From positions 1 through 64,000 of the forward strand of contig NZ_BBQH01000034.1 of NCBI RefSeq assembly GCF_018397995.1: a stretch of DNA of 64,000 nt, read 5' to 3'. Numbering within the stretch: position 1 is the stretch's first letter; each line of letters starts with the position of its first letter. The notes below the pieces were generated by a model, which was given only the letters and a program-made list of their open reading frames with translations, made no database searches and was not told where the DNA came from. Position numbers and translations under genes: made by a program. Shown here in pieces: positions 39,256-48,030 of this stretch. The stretch comes from Rhizomonospora bruguierae (GTDB taxonomy: Bacteria > Actinomycetota > Actinomycetes > Mycobacteriales > Micromonosporaceae).

Positions 39256-39320
39256 GCCGGCCGCAGTGAGCCGGCCGCAGTGAGCCGGCCGCAGTGAGCC
39301 GGCCGCAGTGAGCCGGCCGC
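39253..39320. repeat. 14-bp tandem repeat between convergent genes
   Basis: Four full copies and a 12-base partial copy of TGAGCCGGCCGCAG fill the 71-base gap between the serpin stop (the TGA of copy 1) and the stop of the ThDP enzyme gene. Each unit contains the self-complementary GCCGGC and CGGCCG, so transcripts could fold into several alternative hairpins. Confidence 0.9.
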
Positions 39321-39326
39321 GAGCCG

Positions 39327-40949
39327 CTAGGCCAGGTTCGCTGACCGGGGGTAGGCGTCGGCCGGGTCGGTGAGCACGTTCACCAGGTACGGCACGCCCG
39401 CGTCGAACGCCCGGGTCAGCGCCGGCCCCAGGTCGGCCGCCCTCGCCACGGTCTCCCCCGCGCCGCCGAGCGCCCGCACCACCTCGTCGTACCGCAGGCC
39501 CGGCTGGAGGTCGGCGGCCACGTCGTACCCGTACATGGCGCGCATCGGGTGCTTCTCCAGCCCCCAGATGCCGTTGTTGCCGACCACGATCACGACCGGC
39601 AGCCCCTGCCGGGCCAGCGACTCGGCGTCCATCAGCGAGAAGCCGGCCGCGCCGTCGCCCATCAGCACGCACACCTGGCGGTCCGGGTAGGTGAGGCGGG
39701 CGCCCATCGCGTACCCCATGCCGGTGCCGAGGCAGCCGTACGGGCCCGGGTCCAGCCAGGTACCGGGCAGCGCCGGCTCCAGGTAGCGCCCCGCGTACGA
39801 GACGAAGTCGCCACCGTCACCGATCGTCACCGCGTCCCGGTCCAGCACGCGCCGCAGCTCCCCGTACACCCGGGCCGGCTTGATGGGGTCGGCGTCGGCG
39901 GCCATCTCCCCGGCGTGCCGCGCGGCGGCGGCCGCCTCCCGCTCGCGCAGCCCGGCGACCCAGCCGGCGTGGTCCGTGCGGGGGCCGGTGTGGTCGGCGA
40001 AGGCGGTGAGGATGAGCCGCAGGTCCCCGGCGGGTGAGACGGCCGGCTCGACGTGCCCGGCCCGCTGGCCCGGCGCGTCCACGACGTGGATCACCGTGGC
40101 GGCGCCGAAGTCGCCGAAGCCCAGCCGGAAGTCCAGCGGGGTGCCGACGACGGCCACCACGTCCGCGCCGCCGAGCGCCGCCCGGCGCGACTTCGAGAAC
40201 GCCAGGCGGTGCTCCGGTGGCAGGGCGCCCCGGCCCATGCCGTTGGTGAACACCGGCACGTCCAGCGCCTCGGCGGCGGCCCGCAGCGCGTCGACCGCGT
40301 CCCCCGCGTACACGTCCGAGCCGGCGATGAGCACCGGGCGCTCCGCCCGGGCCAGCAGCTCGGCGGCGCGGGCGACCTGCTCGGGGTCGGCCTCGGCGGC
40401 CGGGGGCGCGACCGGGCCGGGCTCGTCGGCCGCCCCGGTCGAGAAGATCACTTCGAGCGGCAGGTCCAGGAAGGCGGGGCCGCGGTGCGGGGTGAGCGCG
40501 GCGGTCAGCGCCGCCGCGACCGCGCCCGGGATGTCGTCCGGCGCGCCCACCGTCGCCGCGTACTTGGTGACCGGCGCGACCAGCGGCACGTGGTCGATCT
40601 CTTGGAGGCTGCCCGACCCCCACCGGAACGCGGGCGCCCGCCCGCCGAGCACCAGCACCGGCGAGCCGTTGAAGAACGCGCTGGTCAGCCCGGAGATCCC
40701 GTTCGTCACGCCGGGACCGGCGGTGAGCACCGCGAGGCCCGGCGCCCGCCGCAACTTGGCGACCGCCTCGGCGGCGAACACCGCGGACTGCTCGTGCCGC
40801 ACGTCGTGGATGGGGAAGCCGGCCCGGTGCGCGGCGTCGTACAGCGGGAACACGTGCCCGCCGGAGAGGGTGAACATCTCCCGCACCCCGGCCGCCTTCA
40901 GCACGGCCAGCGCCAGGTCCCCGCCGTGCCCCTCGATCCGCCCGCCCAT
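39327..40949 (-). CDS. Thiamine-diphosphate enzyme of the acetolactate synthase family
   Basis: 540 aa with the three domains of this superfamily. The activating Glu is in VRHEQSAVFAAEA (about 52), the central NAD/FAD-fold domain spans about 190-330, and the ThDP/Mg motif is MGDGAAGFSLMDAESLARQG with VVGNNGIWGLEKHP. It resembles IlvG/IlvX-like and 2-hydroxyacyl-CoA lyase-like proteins more than the biosynthetic IlvB, and no small regulatory subunit is next to it. The substrate is therefore uncertain. It lies downstream of an enoyl-CoA hydratase gene on the same strand, 94 bases apart. Confidence 0.87.
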   Translation of the reverse strand: MGGRIEGHGGDLALAVLKAAGVREMFTLSGGHVFPLYDAAHRAGFPIHDVRHEQSAVFAAEAVAKLRRAPGLAVLTAGPGVTNGISGLTSAFFNGSPVLVLGGRAPAFRWGSGSLQEIDHVPLVAPVTKYAATVGAPDDIPGAVAAALTAALTPHRGPAFLDLPLEVIFSTGAADEPGPVAPPAAEADPEQVARAAELLARAERPVLIAGSDVYAGDAVDALRAAAEALDVPVFTNGMGRGALPPEHRLAFSKSRRAALGGADVVAVVGTPLDFRLGFGDFGAATVIHVVDAPGQRAGHVEPAVSPAGDLRLILTAFADHTGPRTDHAGWVAGLREREAAAAARHAGEMAADADPIKPARVYGELRRVLDRDAVTIGDGGDFVSYAGRYLEPALPGTWLDPGPYGCLGTGMGYAMGARLTYPDRQVCVLMGDGAAGFSLMDAESLARQGLPVVIVVGNNGIWGLEKHPMRAMYGYDVAADLQPGLRYDEVVRALGGAGETVARAADLGPALTRAFDAGVPYLVNVLTDPADAYPRSANLA

Positions 40950-41043
40950 GCGTCCTCCCGCGTCGTCCTCCCGCCGACCTTACCGGCCGGTAGCCCGCGG
41001 CTCCCGCCGCCGGGTCCACTGCCGACCGGCGGTCGGCGCGCGC

Positions 41044-41817
41044 CTACCGGCCGGTGAACGTGGGCTTGCGCTTCGCCACGAAGGCCGCCATGCCCTCGGC
41101 CCGGTCCTCGGTGGCGAACAGCGCGGCGAACAGCTGGCTCTCCCAGGCCAGGCCGCCCGCCAGGTCGCGGTCCAGGCCACCGTCGATGGCCAGCTTCGCG
41201 GCCCGCAGCGCCTGGGCCGGCCCGTCCACGTACTGCCGGACCAGGGCGACCGCCTCGTCGTAGACGGCCGCGGCGGGGACCACCCGGTCGGCCAGGCCGA
41301 TGCGCAGCGCCTCGGCGGCGTCCACCATCCGGCCGGACATCACCAGATCCTTGGCGCGGGCGGGGCCGACCAGCCGGGCCAGCCGCTGGGTGCCGCCGGC
41401 GCCGGGGATGATGCCCAGCTTGATCTCGGGCTGGCCGAGCTTGGCGTCCTCGGCCACCACCCGCCAGTCGCAGGCCAGCGCCAGTTCGCAGCCGCCGCCG
41501 AGGGCGTACCCGGTGACCGCCGCCACCACCGGCTTGGGGATCCGGGCCACGGCGTCGAACGCGCCGGACAGCGCGCCCGCCCGGGCGGCCATGTCCACGT
41601 AGGACATGGCGGCCATCTCCTTGATGTCGGCGCCGGCGGCGAACACCTTCGCCCCGCCGTAGACCACGACCGCGCGCATGCCGTCGTCGGCGGCCGCGCC
41701 GGCCGCAGCCGCCCGCAGTTCCTCCTGGACCTGCGCGTTCAGCGCGTTCATCGGCGGCCGCTCCAGCCGGATCGTGCCGATTCCCCCGCTCACCTCGAGC
41801 CGCACGAACTCGCCCAC
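41044..41817 (-). CDS. Enoyl-CoA hydratase/isomerase
   Basis: 257 aa, full crotonase length. The oxyanion segment is FAAGADIKEMA, and the two catalytic glutamates lie in GGGCELALACDWR and GQPEIKLGIIPGAGGTQRL. It would hydrate trans-2-enoyl-CoA in beta-oxidation; electrons from the partner acyl-CoA dehydrogenase would go to the ETF encoded at 33-35 kb. ATG 41817 matches crotonase starts. Confidence 0.94.
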   Translation of the reverse strand: MGEFVRLEVSGGIGTIRLERPPMNALNAQVQEELRAAAAGAAADDGMRAVVVYGGAKVFAAGADIKEMAAMSYVDMAARAGALSGAFDAVARIPKPVVAAVTGYALGGGCELALACDWRVVAEDAKLGQPEIKLGIIPGAGGTQRLARLVGPARAKDLVMSGRMVDAAEALRIGLADRVVPAAAVYDEAVALVRQYVDGPAQALRAAKLAIDGGLDRDLAGGLAWESQLFAALFATEDRAEGMAAFVAKRKPTFTGR

Positions 41818-41910
41818 GCTGACCTCCTCGTCGAAGCCGACCGCCGCAGCGAGCCTACGTCGGGCAGTACCGCGGGCGGGCCGCGGGTAAGTACAGTGAC
41901 GACGGAGCGC

Positions 41911-42426
41911 ATGATGATCACCTATTACCGGGACCGCTCGGTGCTCGTGACCTCCGCCGCCATCCAGGTGGACGGGCGCAGCTACCCGCTACCCGACCTG
42001 GCCCGCGTCTGGCACCGCCGGGGCGAGCGCTCCTGGCGGATCCTCGCCGGGCGCGGCGCGCTGCTGGCGACCGTCGGCATACCCGTGGTGCTGGCCCTGT
42101 GCGGGGTGATCGCCGCGCTGGCCTGGCGGACCACCGCGCTCAACCGGCTGGCCGTGATCGCCGTGGCGGCGCTGGTCGGCATGCTCACCGGCCCGCTGCT
42201 GGACTACGTCCTGGAGCACGTGGACCGCTCCTACGCCCACGGGGCGCACGAGTACGAGATCTGGGCGGAGCCGCGCGGCGGCGAGGGCTGGCGCGGCGCG
42301 CCGGTGCGACTGTGGCACACCCGGGACGCGCTGCGGTTCGGCCAGGTGTACCGGGCGATCCAGCGCGCGGTCGAGAACCACGCGCCCCGGCGGGCGGTAC
42401 CGCCCGCGCACCGCGGCCGGCCGTAA
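41911..42426 (+). CDS. DUF6232 family membrane protein 1
   Basis: About 171 aa. ITYYRDRSVLVTSAAIQVDG and YPLPDLARVWHRRGERSWRI are the conserved N-terminal region of this actinobacterial family, followed by two membrane helices (about 48-95) and a cytoplasmic tail ending FGQVYRAIQRAVE. The function is unknown. GGAG at 41904-41907 fits ATG 41914 slightly better than 41911. A paralogue starts 41 bases downstream. Confidence 0.78.
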   Translation: MMITYYRDRSVLVTSAAIQVDGRSYPLPDLARVWHRRGERSWRILAGRGALLATVGIPVVLALCGVIAALAWRTTALNRLAVIAVAALVGMLTGPLLDYVLEHVDRSYAHGAHEYEIWAEPRGGEGWRGAPVRLWHTRDALRFGQVYRAIQRAVENHAPRRAVPPAHRGRP

Positions 42427-42467
42427 AGCCGACAGTAAAAGTGGCGCCGACACGGTTTCCTTGACGA

Positions 42468-42944
42468 GTGACTGTCCACTATCAGGACGCCACGATCCAG
42501 GTGACGTCGACGGCGATCCGGATCGACGGGGAGGTCTACCCGATCCGGGACCTGACCTACGTCTGGCACCAGCGTGGCCGCCCCTCGGTACGCATCGGCG
42601 CCCGCCGGGTCGGCCGCGGCGTGCTGATCCTGCTGCTGTCCATCCCGCCGCTGGTCGCCGCCGTGTGCGTGCTCTCCCTGGCGTACTCGGCCCAGGAGCG
42701 GGCGAACTGGCGGCTGGCGCTGATCATCCTGGCGGTCGGCGCCGTCGCGGCGTTCGCCCTCGCCCCGCTGGTGGAGATCCCGCTGGCCTGGCTGGACCGC
42801 TCCTACGACCGGGGCAACCGCACGCAGGAACTGTGGGTGCAGTTCCGGGGCGACCGGGTCATGCTGCTGCGCAGCGGCGACGAGCTGCGATTCGGCCAGG
42901 TGTACCGGGCGGTCCAGCGGGCCGTCGAGCGCTCCGAAGCATGA
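42468..42944 (+). CDS. DUF6232 family membrane protein 2
   Basis: 158 aa. TVHYQDATIQVTSTAIRIDG, YPIRDLTYVWHQRGRPSVRI, two membrane helices and the ending FGQVYRAVQRAVERSE align with the preceding protein over their whole length, so this is a tandem duplicate. GTG 42468 is the start. Function unknown; a homo- or hetero-oligomeric membrane role is plausible. Confidence 0.78.
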   Translation: MTVHYQDATIQVTSTAIRIDGEVYPIRDLTYVWHQRGRPSVRIGARRVGRGVLILLLSIPPLVAAVCVLSLAYSAQERANWRLALIILAVGAVAAFALAPLVEIPLAWLDRSYDRGNRTQELWVQFRGDRVMLLRSGDELRFGQVYRAVQRAVERSEA

Positions 42945-42991
42945 CCGTCCGGCCCTCCTGCCGGCACGCCCCATTGCAGTAGGGTGCCCCG

Positions 42992-43780
42992 GTGACCGCG
43001 CGTTGGCAGCGCGCCACCGTGGCGCCATCCTGGGTCCGGTGGTTGCCGTGCGCGTTCGCCTACCTCACCGTGGTCCCGCCGCAGCGGCCGTTCCGCCGCT
43101 CGGTCTGGGACGAGGTGGTCCCCTGGGACGAGCCCGTGTGGTGCGACCCGGGCGACGTCACCGAGTGGGTCAGCCGGGCGCGCCGCCTCGGCCGGGACCG
43201 CCGCGACCCGGCCGGCCTGGACGCGCGGGCCCGGGCGCACTACGCGCAGGTGGTCCAGCTACGCGAGCAGCGGATCGCCCTGTTCGCCGAGGCGTGCCGC
43301 CGGCTCGACGTGCCGGTGCCGCACACGCTGCGCGACCTGCTGCCGTGCCTGGCCGGCTTCGGCCTGTTCACGCTGGCCGACGACGGGGACGGCGACCCGT
43401 GGGTCACCACCCGGCTCGAGCGCGACCCGCTGGACCTGCTGCCGCTCGTCGAGGACGAGATCGCCGCCGAGCGCGAGGCCCAGCGCGCCGACCGGGCCCT
43501 GCTGGTGGCCATCGAGATCCGCAAGCTGGTCGAACGGGGACGCGGCCGGTGGCGCCGGCGCAGCGCCCAGACCACCCTGCCCGAGTTGGCCGCCCGCAGC
43601 GGCGTCGCCCCCGCCGACCTGGCGGCGGCGCTGACCGACCTGCGGGCGGCCGGACGGCTGGCGGTCGAGGTGGCCCGGGCGGGCGGCGAGCCGGCCCGGC
43701 TGCGGGTCACCGTGCCGTGGCCGGCGTTCGGCCACCAGTACCCCTTCGACGACCTGCCCGCCCCGGAACACGGCCTCTGA
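42992..43780 (+). CDS. Conserved hypothetical protein
   Basis: 262 aa, soluble, with no signal peptide. I do not recognise the family. The N-terminal half has many Trp and Pro residues (VAPSWVRWLPCAFAYLTVVP, VWDEVVPWDEPVW), then charged helices around 85-180. Residues about 185-225 (TTLPELAARSGVAPADLAAA) look like a winged helix or short HTH, so a regulatory role is possible. GTG 42992 starts 47 bases after the DUF6232 pair, possibly in the same operon. Confidence 0.7.
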   Translation: MTARWQRATVAPSWVRWLPCAFAYLTVVPPQRPFRRSVWDEVVPWDEPVWCDPGDVTEWVSRARRLGRDRRDPAGLDARARAHYAQVVQLREQRIALFAEACRRLDVPVPHTLRDLLPCLAGFGLFTLADDGDGDPWVTTRLERDPLDLLPLVEDEIAAEREAQRADRALLVAIEIRKLVERGRGRWRRRSAQTTLPELAARSGVAPADLAAALTDLRAAGRLAVEVARAGGEPARLRVTVPWPAFGHQYPFDDLPAPEHGL

Positions 43781-43795
43781 CCGGGGCAACCGGCC

Positions 43796-44209
43796 TCACC
43801 GGACGGTGACGGGGCGCGGGGCGCGCAGGTCGTCCAGGTCGACGACCTCGCGACCCAGGGGCCAGAAGGCGGCCGGCACCAGCTTGAAGTTCGCGATGCC
43901 GAACGGGATGCCGATGACGGTCACGCACAGCGCGACGCCGGCCAGGATGTGGGTGAGCGCCAGCCACCAGCCGGCCAGGACGACCCACAGCACGTTCCCG
44001 ATACCGGAGCCGATGCCGGCGCCCGGCTTCGGGACGAGGGTGCGGCCGAAGGGCCAGAGCGAGTAGTAGGCCAGACGCAGGGAGGCGATCCCGAACGGGA
44101 TCGTGACGATGAACACGAAGCAGATCAACGCCGCGATGCCGTACCCGAGGGCGAGCACGATGCCGCTGCCGAAGAACAGCCAGAGCAGGTTCAGGACCAA
44201 CCGGATCAT
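43796..44209 (-). CDS. YccF-domain membrane protein
   Basis: 137 aa. Two copies of the YccF pattern are visible, VTIPFGIASLRLAYYSLWPFG and VIGIPFGIANFKLVPAAFWPLG, each following a membrane helix, with four helices in total. The family is widespread and of unknown function. It lies 27 bases downstream of the ribokinase gene on the same strand but is unlikely to be related in function. Confidence 0.9.
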   Translation of the reverse strand: MIRLVLNLLWLFFGSGIVLALGYGIAALICFVFIVTIPFGIASLRLAYYSLWPFGRTLVPKPGAGIGSGIGNVLWVVLAGWWLALTHILAGVALCVTVIGIPFGIANFKLVPAAFWPLGREVVDLDDLRAPRPVTVR

Positions 44210-44236
44210 TCGTTCATGGTGGCAGCCGGGCGCCAG

Positions 44237-45133
44237 CTACCGGTAGGTCTCGCGGTAGAGGGCGTCGATGGCGGCGCGCTCGGGCAACGCGACGGAGGCG
44301 CCCAGCCGGCGGGCGCAGGCGGCACCCGCGGCGCTGGCCCAGCGCACGGCGTCCACGAGGTCCCGCCCCTCGCCCCAGGCGACCGCGAGCGCGCCGGTGA
44401 ACGCGTCCCCGGCGGCGGTCGTGTCGACCGCCGCGACGACGGGCGCCGGCACGTGGACCGGGTCGGCGCCGCGCTCGGCGTACCGGGCGCCCTCGCCGCC
44501 CAGCGTGAGCACCACCCGGGGCACCAGGGCGAGCAGGGCGGCGGCGTCCCGGCCGCGACCGGTCAACTGGTCGGCCTCGAGTTCGTTGACCACCAGCAGG
44601 TCCACCGCCTCGAACAGCTGGTGCCCGGGGATCGCGCGGGCGGGCGCCGCGTTGAGCACGACCCGGGTGCCGCCGTCGCGGGCGCAGCGCGCCGCGTCGG
44701 CCACCGTCTCGATCGGGATCTCCAGCTGGGCGACCAGCACGTCCGCGGCGGCGATGGCGGCGCGCTCCTCGCCGGTCAGGTTCTTCAACGCCGCGTTGGC
44801 GCCGGGGGTCACCACGATCTGGTTCTCCGCCCGCTCACCCACCACGATCAGCGCGACCCCGGAGGCGCCGTACACCACCCGGGTCAGCGAGGTGTCCACC
44901 CTGGACGCGGTGAGCCGGGCCTTGAGGGTGACGCCGAACGAGTCCGAGCCGATGGCGCCGAGGAAGGCGCAGTCGGCGCCGGCCCGCACCGCGGCGATGG
45001 CCTGGTTGGCGCCCTTGCCGCCGGGCACGGTGGTGAAGTCGCGGCCGAGCACCGTCTCCCCCGGCCGGGGCAGCACCGGCGACGTGGCGACCAGGTCCAT
45101 GTTGGCGCTGCCGACGACCACGACCCGGGTCAT
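44237..45133 (-). CDS. rbsK: Ribokinase
   Basis: 298 aa. PfkB-family kinase that phosphorylates ribose. VVVVGSANMDLV and VPGGKGANQAIAAVRAG form the sugar-binding N-terminus, and DTTAAGDAFTGALA carries the anion hole and catalytic Asp. SANMDLV and GGKGANQA favour ribokinase over other PfkB kinases. No ribose transporter or rbsD is nearby. It starts 4 bases after an ABC ATPase gene, so they are co-transcribed, though a shared role is not obvious. Confidence 0.9.
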   Translation of the reverse strand: MTRVVVVGSANMDLVATSPVLPRPGETVLGRDFTTVPGGKGANQAIAAVRAGADCAFLGAIGSDSFGVTLKARLTASRVDTSLTRVVYGASGVALIVVGERAENQIVVTPGANAALKNLTGEERAAIAAADVLVAQLEIPIETVADAARCARDGGTRVVLNAAPARAIPGHQLFEAVDLLVVNELEADQLTGRGRDAAALLALVPRVVLTLGGEGARYAERGADPVHVPAPVVAAVDTTAAGDAFTGALAVAWGEGRDLVDAVRWASAAGAACARRLGASVALPERAAIDALYRETYR

Positions 45134-45137
45134 CGGG

Positions 45138-45926
45138 TCAGGCCGACCGGGCGGTGAAGCGGTCGCCGGCGCGGTCGACGCGCAGCGGCAGGCCGAACGT
45201 CTTGGACAGGTTCTCCGCCGTCACGGTGTCATCCAGCGGGCCCTGCGCCACGATCGCGCCCTCGCGCAGCAGCAGCGCGTGGGTGAACCCGGGCGGGATC
45301 TCCTCCACGTGGTGGGTGACCAGGACCAGCGTGGGCGCGTCCGGGTCCCGCGCCAACTCGGCGAGGCGGGCCACCAACTCCTCGCGGCCGCCCAGGTCCA
45401 GGCCGGCGGCGGGCTCGTCGAGCAGCAGCAGTTCGGGGTCGGTCATCAGCGCGCGGGCGATCTGCACCCGCTTGCGCTCGCCCTCGGACAGGGTGCCGTA
45501 GTCGCGGTCGGCCAGCCCGGCGACGCCCAGCTGCTCCAGCAGGCCGCCGGCGCGGCGCTCGTCCATCGCCTCGTACGTCTCCCGCCAGCGGCCCAGCACC
45601 CCGTACGCGGCGGTGACGACCACGTCCCGGACCCGCTCGTCGCCGGCGATCCGCTCGGCGAGGGCGGCGGTGGACAACCCGATGCGGGTGCGCAACTCGT
45701 TGACGTCCACCAGGCCGAGGCGCTCGCCGAGCACGTCCACCGTGCCGGTGGTCGGGTGCATCCGGGCGGCGGCCAGGTTCAGCAGGGTGCTCTTGCCGGC
45801 GCCGTTCGGGCCCAGCACCACCCAGCGCTCGTCCTGCGCCACCCGCCAGTCGATGCCGCGCACCAGGTACCCGCCGGAGCGGGTGACGCCCACGCCGGCA
45901 ACGTCGATCACCACATCGGCTTGCAC
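45138..45926 (-). CDS. ABC transporter ATP-binding protein
   Basis: About 262 aa. Walker A GPNGAGKSTLLN, signature LSEGERKRVQIARAL and Walker B LLLLDEPAAGLD are complete, with the switch His in LVLVTHHVEEIPPGF. The EEIPPGFTHALLL ending resembles YlmA/molybdate- or metal-type ATPases that lack an adjacent permease. The start GTG 45926 is tentative. It is translated just ahead of rbsK. Confidence 0.85.
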   Translation of the reverse strand: MQADVVIDVAGVGVTRSGGYLVRGIDWRVAQDERWVVLGPNGAGKSTLLNLAAARMHPTTGTVDVLGERLGLVDVNELRTRIGLSTAALAERIAGDERVRDVVVTAAYGVLGRWRETYEAMDERRAGGLLEQLGVAGLADRDYGTLSEGERKRVQIARALMTDPELLLLDEPAAGLDLGGREELVARLAELARDPDAPTLVLVTHHVEEIPPGFTHALLLREGAIVAQGPLDDTVTAENLSKTFGLPLRVDRAGDRFTARSA

Positions 45927-45992
45927 GGCACCATCCAACCACGCTCCACGCCGCGCCCCCCACGGCGGGCCGATTACCCGTATGGTCCGCGC

Positions 45993-47006
45993 ATGACGAC
46001 CGCGGTCATCGAGATCGAGAACCTGCGCAAGACGTTCCGCGCGTGGCACCGGCCCGAGCGGGTGGCCCTGGACGGCTTCGACATGCGGGTCGAGCGCGGC
46101 CAGGTGCACGGGTTTCTCGGTCCCAACGGCTCCGGCAAGACCACCACGCTGCGGACCCTGCTCGGCCTGGTCCGCCCGGACGGCGGCCGGATGTCGATCC
46201 TGGGCGCCCAGGCGCCGCGGGAGCTGCCGGCGGTGGCGCCGCGGTTCGGGGCGATCGTCGAGAGCCCGCAGTTCTACGGCAACTTCACCGGCCGGCGCAC
46301 GCTGCGCCTGCTCGCCACCGCGGGCGGGGTGCCGCCCGGGCGGGTCGAGGAGGTGCTCACCCAGGTCGGCCTGCGCGACCGCGGCGACCAGCGGGTCAAG
46401 GCGTACTCGCTGGGCATGAAGCAGCGGCTGGCGGTGGCCTCGGCCCTGCTGAAGAAGCCCGAGCTGCTGATCCTGGACGAGCCGGCGAACGGCCTGGACC
46501 CGGCCGGCATCCGCGAGATGCGGGACCTGATGCGCACGCTGCGCGAGGCCGGCGTGACCGTGCTGCTGTCCAGCCACATCCTGGCCGAGATCGAGCAGAT
46601 CTGCGACTCCGTGACGATCATCTCGCGGGGCCGGCGGGTACTCGCCGGCCCGGTGGCGCAGGTGCTGTCCCGCTTCGACTCGGGCCGCTTCCGGGTGCGC
46701 GCGGGGGACCTCGCCGCCGCGGCCGCCGTGCTCACCGAGGCCGGGCAGCGGGTCGAGACGCAGCCGGACCACCTGGTCGTCTCCGGGGTCGCCGACGGTG
46801 CCCTGATCGCCGAGACGCTCGGCCGGCGCGAGGTCTGGGTGACCGAGCTGACCCCGCTCGCCCCGGATCTGGAGAGCGTCTTCCTCACGCTCACCGGCAC
46901 CACGCCCACGCCGGACCGGCCGCTCCAGGTGGACGACTCGGTCCGCCCGGGCGCGCCGCCGGGCAGCGTCGACCTGGGCCCGACCGGTTCGGAGGTGCCG
47001 GCATGA
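45993..47006 (+). CDS. ABC exporter ATP-binding protein
   Basis: 337 aa. Walker A GPNGSGKTTTLRTLLGLVRP, signature YSLGMKQRLAVASALLKKPE and Walker B LLILDEPANGLDPAGIREMR are complete. The architecture with a C-terminal accessory domain fits DrrA/CcmA-type drug or lantibiotic self-resistance ATPases. It is coupled to its permease by an ATGA overlap. ATG 45993 is the start; the divergent ABC ATPase gene begins 66 bases away. The exported substrate is unknown. Confidence 0.92.
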   Translation: MTTAVIEIENLRKTFRAWHRPERVALDGFDMRVERGQVHGFLGPNGSGKTTTLRTLLGLVRPDGGRMSILGAQAPRELPAVAPRFGAIVESPQFYGNFTGRRTLRLLATAGGVPPGRVEEVLTQVGLRDRGDQRVKAYSLGMKQRLAVASALLKKPELLILDEPANGLDPAGIREMRDLMRTLREAGVTVLLSSHILAEIEQICDSVTIISRGRRVLAGPVAQVLSRFDSGRFRVRAGDLAAAAAVLTEAGQRVETQPDHLVVSGVADGALIAETLGRREVWVTELTPLAPDLESVFLTLTGTTPTPDRPLQVDDSVRPGAPPGSVDLGPTGSEVPA

Positions 47007-47989
47007 TCGTCAACCTGGTCCGGGCCGAGGTGGTCCGGCTGGCCGCCCGCCGGTTCGTCGGGGGCATGCTGGCGCTGCTGCTGGGCGCGCTGGTGATCAC
47101 GTTCGCCACCACGGTGGCCAGTTCGCACGCCCCGAGCCAGGTCGAACTGGACCAGGCGCGGGTGTCCATGCAGGAGGAGCGGGCCCGGATCGTTCAGACC
47201 CGGCAGGAGTGCCGGGAGGCGCAGGCCAAGCCCATCGGCGGCTGGCCCGGGGTGGACTGCGAGCGGCAGTTCGACCCCGACCGGGTCCGGGTGGAGAACT
47301 TCCTGGACGGCGTGTTCGTGTTCGCCGGCTCGATCCGATCCCTGGTGCTGTTCCTCACCGCGTTCCTGGCGCTGTTCGGCTTCCTCGTCGGCGCGTCGTT
47401 CGTCGGCGCGGAGCTGGCCTCGGGCGGGATGACCAACCTGCTGCTGTGGCGACCGCAGCGGCTGACCGTCCTGGGCACCAAGCTGGGCGTGCTGCTGGCC
47501 GCCGTGCTGGCGCTGTCGGTGGTGGTGACGGCCGGCTACCTCGGCGTGTTCCGGCTGCTCGCCGAGGTCGGCGGCACGGCCGGCGACACCGGCGGCACCT
47601 TCTGGCCGGACCTGCTCTGGCTGAGCGTGCGGGGCATCCTGCTGGCGGTCGGCGCCACGGCGCTCGGTTTCGTGCTGGCCACCGTCGGGCGGCACACCGC
47701 CGCCGCGCTGGGGGCGCTGGCCGCGTACGCCGTGGTCTGGGAACTCGGCGGCCGGATCGTCGCGGAGATGATCCGCGTGTCCCGGCCGTCGCTGCTGTTC
47801 CTGGGCACCTACCTGGCGGCGTGGCTGGACGGCGACATCCGGCTGCACGACACGCGCTGCGGGTTCGCGGACCCCTGCGTGAGCTTCTACACGATCACCT
47901 GGGTGGAATCCGGGGCGGTGATGTTCGTCGCGTTGGCCGCCGCCCTGGTGGCCACGTTCGCGCTGTTCCGCCGCCGCGACCTGACCTGA
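47003..47989 (+). CDS. ABC exporter permease
   Basis: 328 aa, six predicted membrane helices. The first (about 19-40) is followed by a large extracytoplasmic loop (about 45-105) with two Cys, as in ABC-2-type permeases. SGGMTNLLLWRPQRLTVLGT is the cytoplasmic coupling segment. ATG 47003 overlaps the ATPase stop (ATGA) with GGAGG upstream. A short G+C-rich hairpin region of 41 bases separates it from the convergent ROK gene. Confidence 0.9.
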   Translation: MIVNLVRAEVVRLAARRFVGGMLALLLGALVITFATTVASSHAPSQVELDQARVSMQEERARIVQTRQECREAQAKPIGGWPGVDCERQFDPDRVRVENFLDGVFVFAGSIRSLVLFLTAFLALFGFLVGASFVGAELASGGMTNLLLWRPQRLTVLGTKLGVLLAAVLALSVVVTAGYLGVFRLLAEVGGTAGDTGGTFWPDLLWLSVRGILLAVGATALGFVLATVGRHTAAALGALAAYAVVWELGGRIVAEMIRVSRPSLLFLGTYLAAWLDGDIRLHDTRCGFADPCVSFYTITWVESGAVMFVALAAALVATFALFRRRDLT

Positions 47990-48030
47990 GGCCGCGGCGG
48001 CACCGTCCGGGGTGCCCGGGCGGCCGCCGC

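Noticed and set aside
44268-47006. 912-residue plus-strand frame as one large protein
   Set aside because: Only the part from ATG 45993 is an ABC ATPase; the earlier part is antisense to ribokinase and the other ABC gene.
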